Below the pieces are notes generated by a model. That model saw nothing but the letters and a program-made list of their open reading frames with translations. It did not search any database and was not told the DNA's origin. DNA of 64,000 bases, from the NCBI GenBank assembly GCA_034440635.1, contig JAOTON010001929.1, positions 372,001 to 436,000 on the forward strand, in the 5' to 3' direction. Of the stretch, positions 58,316 through 64,000 are shown in pieces. Position 1 is the first letter of the stretch. Every line of letters begins with the position of its first letter. The position numbers and the translations under genes were made by a program. The DNA comes from Lepas anatifera (taxonomy: Eukaryota > Arthropoda > Thecostraca > Lepadidae).

Positions 58316-58414
58316 CGCTGATGTAGCTACGCCTGGGGGCGCCCAGGTTCAGCATACGACACACCACGGCTGCGGCCTTCAGGTCGAACCCGTCAGCACA
58401 GACAGGACCCCAGC
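58316..58414 (-). CDS. LOXL exon B: middle of the SRCR domain
   Basis: A 99-bp exon, phases 1 to 1, acceptor GTCGGCAG, donor AGCG/GTGGGT. It encodes WGPVCADGFDLKAAAVVCRM then LNLGAPRRSYISG, the canonical SRCR 'WGxVCDDxxxxxxAxVVCRxLG' motif. Its first bases (GCTGGGGTCCTGTCTGTGCT) together with the acceptor are the source of the large array upstream in the intron, so many copies of this acceptor exist there. Confidence 0.9.
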
Positions 58415-59512
58415 CTGCCGACAACGCACGAACCAATCAGCTCAGACGCCTGCCGACAACACACGAACCCGTCAGCACAGACAGGACCTCAGCCTGCCGA
58501 AAACGCACGAACCAATCAGGTCAGACGCCTGCCGACAACACACGAACCAATCAGGTCAGACGCCTGCCGACAACACACAGACCAATCAGGTCAGACGCCT
58601 GCCGACAACACACAAACCAATCAGGTCAGACGCCTGCCGACAACGCACGAACCAATCAGGTCAGATGCCTGCCGACAACACACAAACCAATCAGGTCAGA
58701 CGCCTGCCGACAACGCACGAACCAATCAGGTCAGACGCCTGCCGACAACGCACGAACCAATCAGCTCAGACGCCTGCCGAAAACGCACGAACCAATCAGC
58801 TCAGACGCCTGCCGACAACGCACGAACCAATCAGGTCAGACGCCTGCCGACAACGCACGAACCAATCAGGTCAGACGCCTGCTGACAACACACGAACCAA
58901 TCAGGTCAGACGCCTGCCGACAGCACACGAACCCGTCAGCATAGACAGGACCCCAGCCTGCCGACAACGCACGAACCAATCAGGTCAGACGCCTGCCGAC
59001 AACACACGAACCCGTCAGCACAGACAGGACCCCAGCCTGCCGACAACGCACGAACCAATCAGGTCAGACGCCTGCCGACAACACACGAACCCGTCAGCAC
59101 AGACAGGACCCCAGCCTGCCGACAACGCACGAACCAATCAGGTCAGACGCCTGCCGACAACACACGAACCAATCAGGTCAGACGCCTGCCGACAACACAC
59201 GAACCAATCAGGTCAGACGCCTGCCGACAACACACGAACTCGTCAGCACAGACAGTTCCCAGCCTGCCGACAACACACGAACCCGTCGGCACATACAGGA
59301 CCCCAGCTTGCCCACAACACACGAACCCGTCGGCACATACAGGATCCCACCCTGCCCACAACACACGAACCCGTCGGCACATACAGGATCCCACCCTGCC
59401 CACAACACACGAACCCGTCGGCATATACAGGATCCCACCCTGCCCACAACACACGAACCCGTCGGCACATACGGTTCCCCAGCCTGCTGACAACACACAA
59501 TCACCGTCAGAG
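58415..59512 (-). repeat. Minisatellite built from a splice acceptor and exon start
   Basis: About 1.1 kb of tandem copies in two main forms. One is a 35-bp form (CCTGCCGACAACGCACGAAC plus CAATCAGGTCAGACG). The other, about 44 bp, contains CCGTCAGCACAGACAGGACC plus CCAG. On the minus strand the long form reads GTCGGCAG/GCTGGGGTCCTGTC, that is, the acceptor of exon B followed by the exon start (GWGPVCADGF coding). At the right (59270-59500) a diverged subfamily has CGGCACATACAGGATCCCAC. Confidence 0.9.
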
Positions 59513-59945
59513 CACCGTACAGTCGGCAGTTGACCGGAGGATGCAGAAACGGGACTCGTGAGAAAACATACAGTCGGCAGTTGAACAAATTATGCAGGCA
59601 CGAGAATCGTCAGAAAACACATAGTCGGCAGTTGAACAAAGTACGCAGGCACGAGAATCGTCAAAAAACACAGTCCGCAGTTGAACAAAGTATGCAGGCA
59701 AGGGATTGGTCAGAAAACACACAGTCGGCAGTTGAACAAAGTATGCAGGCACGAGAATCGTCAGAAAACATACAGTTGGCAGTTGACCGGAGGATATAGA
59801 CACGGGACTGATCAGAATATGTACAGTCGGCAGTTGACCGGAGGCTGCAGAAACGGGATTCGTCAGAAAATATACAGTCGGCAGTTGAACGGAGGATGCA
59901 GAAACGGGACTGGTCAGAATATGTACAGTCGGCAGTTGACCGGTG
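59513..59945 (-). repeat. 51-bp minisatellite at the 5' end of LOXL intron A-B
   Basis: Nine copies of a unit containing CAGTCGGCAGTTGACCGGAG and GAATCGTCAGAAAAC at steps of about 50-52 bp. It starts only about 15 bp inside the intron from the donor of exon A and runs directly into the acceptor-derived array, so this 1.5-kb intron is almost entirely tandem repeat. Confidence 0.9.
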
Positions 59946-59958
59946 ACAGCGAACTTAC

Positions 59959-60028
59959 CCGAGTTTCCGTACCTGACTTCTACGTCACCTCTCTGTCGGG
60001 TGCCGCGCACCAGACGCACTTCTACGGC
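59959..60028 (-). CDS. LOXL exon A: start of the SRCR domain
   Basis: A 70-bp exon, phases 0 to 1, acceptor GTGGTTTTCAG, donor TCGG/GTAAGT. It encodes AVEVRLVRGTRQRGDVEVRY then GNS, the 'VRLVxGxxxxxGxVEVxxxGxWG' opening of an SRCR domain. Together with exons B and C it forms one complete SRCR domain of about 109 residues. The gene product is predicted to be a secreted copper amine oxidase that deaminates lysines in matrix proteins. The upstream exons, including the signal peptide, were not found to the right and probably lie beyond the window. Confidence 0.85.
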
Positions 60029-60441
60029 CTGAAAACCACACAAATAATGTATTGTGAATTTTGGAAGTGAGATACGTTCATCTCATCAGTTACTAGAACA
60101 TTTTGCATCGTTAAAAATTATCACTGGACACAATTTTGGCGGTTCTGTTTCTGTCAGTCTTGGTCGATGAATATTATATTAGTTTGCGGCACTTCCTGAT
60201 TTTCCTGCTTGCACTAAGTTATCCAGGTTCTCAGAGGCACAACACCTCGTTTGAAGTCATTCTCCTATCAATTTACCAGTCCCTTCAAACGGGATAGTGA
60301 AGCACCCGTTTTCTGAAAGCTTGGTAAAATGTGCCTCATACTTGACAACGACACATACCAGTTTTCTTCTAGCCCTGACGCGGCTCAAATATCCGCCGCA
60401 GATCACGGGCGCAACACTTTAAATTAGCCGGTTACGTGGCT
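60029..60441. other. LOXL upstream intron or flank
   Basis: No exon or repeat recognised. Confidence 0.5.
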
Positions 60442-61644
60442 TTAACCTTCGCCCGGGTGGGGGGTCTTTTTAGACCCCCTCGGGTTTGTCCGAAGTGACC
60501 AAAAAAACGGCGGCGCGCAGCGCCGCCTAACTTGGTCTAGCTGTTCCTTCATCATTTTTACATCTTTCCTGAAAATTTTGGCTCAAGGTCATATCAGGTC
60601 AGGTCACCAGGCCAGGTGAAGTGACCTCACCTCAAAAAATACTTAGGACCGCATAACTAAAAGAAGGGTTAATCGATCAAGTTGAAACTCATACCACATA
60701 TTGGGCCCACCAGGAGCTACAACATTTGTTCCGGGATTTTTGATATTGGTGACCTAAGGTCATGTGCAGAGCATGACCTCCCCATTGTCAATACATGGGA
60801 AAATCACGAAATGAGCTTTTCTCAGTAAGTATGGATGGAATCAACTTCAAACATCGGTTGCGACTTGCTCTTGGCCCATTTCTGGAGCTGATGCCAAAAT
60901 TTTTGACTTGTGACCTTTAAAAGGTCACCTTAGGTCAAATAAGCATTTTTTGGTGTTTTTCTCTATAAATTATGAATAAAATAAGATAGAGCTTTTATTT
61001 TGTCACCAAAGTGTTCGTATAGTCACTGGAAGTCAAATGATATACATCATGACTATACCAGGTCAAGTTGGGTCAGACCGTTGACCTGGGTCAGGTCAAA
61101 TTCTTCAATTTGACCTGGCATAGCAATATCATATATCATTCGATTCGTATTGACGAGAGGATTGCAATGGTGCATAAACTATGGCTGTATCTTGTTTGGT
61201 TTGGAAGCTATTAGCGAAAAAGTAAACGCCCTTATGCATGGTGCCTATGGACATTCCCAAGAATATGCCCAATATTCAGTGACCTGTAGCTCCCTAGGCT
61301 TTGACCTGAAACGAAAATGAATGCCACTGTAATGAAAGTGCATCTCAAGAGCTTTCGAATGGTGTTAGAAAAATGTTTCTAGCTATCATAGTTTCTGAGA
61401 TATATGAGGTTTTCTTAGTACACCTCATATTAGCGATTTGACCTATTTTGACCTCTGGTGACCTTGATATTGACCTGACAAGAAAAATGACCGAAGTATT
61501 TTCGATATCATTTTTTGAAGAGCTTTCGATTGCCGTTTTGCGCTTTTTTTCTAGCTCTCTTAGTTTTTGAGATCGTGGGGGGTCTTTTTAGCCCCCCCCA
61601 CCAGGGCGAAGGTGGCTCGTACCCGCCACCGGGGCAAGGGTTAA
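60442..61644. mobile_element. TTAA-flanked TIR element packed with AGGTCA half-sites
   Basis: The left end TTAACCTTCGCCCGGGTGGG and the right end (ACCAGGGCGAAGGT, then GGGGCAAGGGTTAA) are inverted. TTAA occurs at both extremes, and the GGGGGGTCTTTTTAG motif occurs next to both. The interior has about twenty TGACC(T)/(A)GGTCA hexamers as direct, inverted and everted pairs, and a GGCGGCGCGCAGCGCCGCC hairpin near 60511. There is no transposase frame. The ends suggest a piggyBac-type MITE, but the right terminus has an extra duplicated segment. Confidence 0.6.
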
Positions 61645-64000
61645 GTAAGCAAAAAGAGAACACAGCCGTGCTCCTGCTTTTTGTGTGCAGTATTTTTGAG
61701 TAGCTGACGTTCCGTTTCGACCGTTTTTCATGTTCTCCACAGACTTTGCCAGGCCGATTTGATTTTTGCGACCATACATACCACCATCCAGTTTTATGTC
61801 ATCCCTCCATCGCGCTTTGTGAATGCCAATGAAGGAGATATGATTTACCAATATATTGTTTACCATATAACTTTTTTTACTGCACTGCTGCCTCAGCAAA
61901 CGAATTTTAAGCGACTGGTGGGATAATAGCTTTCAAACCAAATATCCAGCAACCATCGCCCTAGTGAGGGGTGCTTGAACACCCCTCGCGTTTTTCTAAC
62001 GGTGCAAAACACGGCGCAAAACCTCGCGTATAGCCCAGTTGCTGAAAGCGCCCTAAAACACCAATGCGGCGCAGAACCTCCCCTTAAGATATGCGTGGTG
62101 AAAACGGGCATTGCCCGAAGAACGGTTCTTTCTGCAGATCTAGTTTTTCTCATTCTTAAAATCATGGTCTCTTATGCCTCTCCCTAACGTAAAGTTGAAA
62201 GCTTGGATCTGTGACCTTGCAGAAGTCACCTACTTAAGCAGGTTTTCAGACTTGGGTAAATCACTTTCCAGGGAACTGTGTTAGAGCTTTCATTTTGATA
62301 ACATTACGAGTGGATTGTCATTGACATGTGCATATGCATATGCATATGCATTGACATGTGCATATAGACCATGTAAGGTCAAATCGTGACTTTTGATCTG
62401 ACCTTAGGTCATACATGTTTCGTACACGCATGACCTAATTAAGGTCAAAATAAAGGGTGCTATGTCCCGATTTCAAACCATGAAGCAATCCCTTTCGATC
62501 TGTCAACGCATGACACGTGATATGTATTAACCAATGTCATGGCTTTTGCACATGTCGCAAGCAGCCAGTTCAGCTGAGCTTCATAATTACACGTGATGCC
62601 TAGGTCAACCCAGGGACAGGTTATATTTTTGTTCTGTGCAATTGAGGGCAGAAACAAAATGTGGCTTCCAGGTATCCAGACGCATTTTGTCAATAAATAA
62701 ATTTTTATTTCGACACAGCGCTCCGTTCCCTATAAGGGGCAAAGAAGTGCCAATGCAGCACTGCAGCACCATTTCTGTGGCTGCTATTGTCTGTTGCCGC
62801 CGAGGTTCACTAACAGTTTACACATTCGCCGCCAGAGTGCGATGAGCTTCGGGATCAATGATGTTGTACGTAAATTGAACGTGAACAGAGAAGTGAAATT
62901 CCGCCGTTTTAGCGCTCATCAGCAGCATCATAACTGACTCACGGGAAGCGGTATGCGGCGGCGGGGGGGTGCACCGGGGCACCGCGTTATCTCTTGGATA
63001 GACCAGAGGGCAACGTTGAGGTTTTAAGCACCATTGAGCTGTTGTTGAGGGCATCTTTTAGGGACGCTTTAAGGGGGAATTGTGGCACCCCTTAAATCGA
63101 CTGAAGTATGCACTGAGGTAGTTTCGTCTTGTCTTTCTGGAATTAATGATTATTTTTATTGCGTTTCATTCATTCAAATTCATCACCAGCAGGCTTACAA
63201 CCCACTGATAGGTGAACTTACAGGTTAAAACTGCAGCAAGGGTAAAATATTTTCAATCAGTTAGTAAAAACATACAAGCAGTCACATAAAGCCAAAAATA
63301 TACGTACACCATAAAATACTAAAGCGGGTTTGCTCAAACGTTTTTTCGCCGTTTCACTGCCTAAAACAATAGAACGAGGCGTAGAAGGGATCCGCTGCGG
63401 GGTGCATGCCCGTATGAGTGTTAAATTCCCGCACAGTTCGTGGAAACAGGCCACGTTAGAATGTGGCATGTTGGTCTCTTGGACGGATGGGACGTGAATA
63501 AACTGCAGTGGCCCACCCCTGGTTTGACGTTGAGGGACACAGAGCGGGGAACATCTGAGCAGGAAGGTGGAGTCCACTGTGCAGTAGAAAGTTTTGTGCA
63601 TAAAGCTGACACTGCATTTGCATTTTTGTGTTAATTTTTTGATATTGAATTAGTTTAGAAAATCGTGGTATGAGAGTGATCAAGAACACCGTGAAGTATA
63701 AACGTAAAAAGCTAACCATATGAGGAATTTGTGTTGAATTTTGTCAATCCTTGTAAGTTGAGAGGGTGCGACTCCGCCCCAATGACGCATTCATACGCAA
63801 GGACAGACCGAACGTTCCAGAAATAGCGAAGATGGGGCTGTCCGCAATAGTTCCGCCGTTCTACCAGTCTAGAGGGACTACAACAGCGCGCCCATCACTC
63901 TGACCGCTTTGCCAACTGTAGACGATTGCATTTTGAATTATTTTTCAACATCGTGAAAACCAAGTGTTTTTTCAATGAGCAGAAATGTGGATATTTGTGG
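61645..64000. other. No supported gene at the right edge
   Basis: A hairpin GAGGGGTGCTTGAACACCCCTC lies at 61968-61989. More AGGTCA motifs occur at 62205-62450, suggesting a second fragment of the preceding element family. A short TGCATA repeat lies at 62326-62365. Open frames up to 114 codons have no recognisable domain. Confidence 0.4.

Noticed and set aside
58665..59561. 298-codon plus frame over the acceptor-derived array
   Set aside because: It is antisense to the LOXL exons and fully explained by the tandem repeat.
63065..63105. Third copy of the TTAA GGGAATGTGGCACC MITE
   Set aside because: Only a short TTAAGGGGGAATTGTGGCACC similarity ending in CCTTAA; too short and diverged to call an element.

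Overview
This is a eukaryotic, probably arthropod and possibly crustacean, genomic window. The grounds are spliced genes with GT-AG introns, a WIF1/shifted-type first exon, a lysyl oxidase-like gene with an SRCR domain, a BEL/Pao LTR retrotransposon, tRNA-derived SINEs and many small TIR elements. The species cannot be fixed from the sequence. Most of the window is intron or intergenic DNA. Many long open frames are artefacts of minisatellites whose unit is a multiple of three. Layout, left to right: (1) 1-5700 holds the first coding exon of a WIF-domain secreted protein (minus strand, 5328-5700) and its long first intron, which is full of GC-rich 'GTCTGCCCGGGCC' minisatellite blocks. (2) 5.7-13.5 kb has no confident gene. 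It contains SINE-like pieces, a TIR-like GGGGTAAGATG repeat and a decayed LINE tail. (3) 13.5-33.2 kb may be one small plus-strand gene: a strong promoter-like region, a 24-codon first exon at 13809, a second exon at 32321 and a short last exon at 33137. Its large intron holds a CpG-rich promoter-like patch (17.2-17.7 kb), a 24-bp minisatellite next to a LINE reverse-transcriptase remnant (19.3-20.6 kb), a second 24-bp minisatellite (26.6 kb) and two inverted copies of a TTAA-flanked MITE. (4) 33-43.9 kb is mostly repeats: a 21-bp minisatellite, a hAT-type MITE with a perfect 8-bp duplication, and two head-to-tail TA-flanked TIR elements. (5) 43896-50466 is a complete BEL/Pao insertion: two 854-856 bp LTRs differing by only two 1-bp indels by eye, and a 5-bp target duplication GCAGT. 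Its inside is frame-broken and lacks the integrase core. Between pol and the 3' LTR it carries an SGNH-hydrolase-like ORF. (6) 52-60 kb is a minus-strand lysyl oxidase-like gene: seven consistently phased exons cover one SRCR domain and most of the LOX catalytic domain, including the copper His triad and the LTQ Lys and Tyr. The last LOX exon and the N-terminal exons were not found. (7) 60-64 kb contains a TTAA-flanked TIR element packed with AGGTCA/TGACCT half-sites, then unannotated DNA. The two strongest observations are the SGNH hydrolase gene inside a young but defective BEL element, and the way minisatellites in the LOXL introns grow out of the exon-intron junctions themselves. One repeats the 3' end of an exon with its splice donor as a 55-bp unit, one repeats a splice acceptor with the start of its exon, and one appears derived from a third junction.
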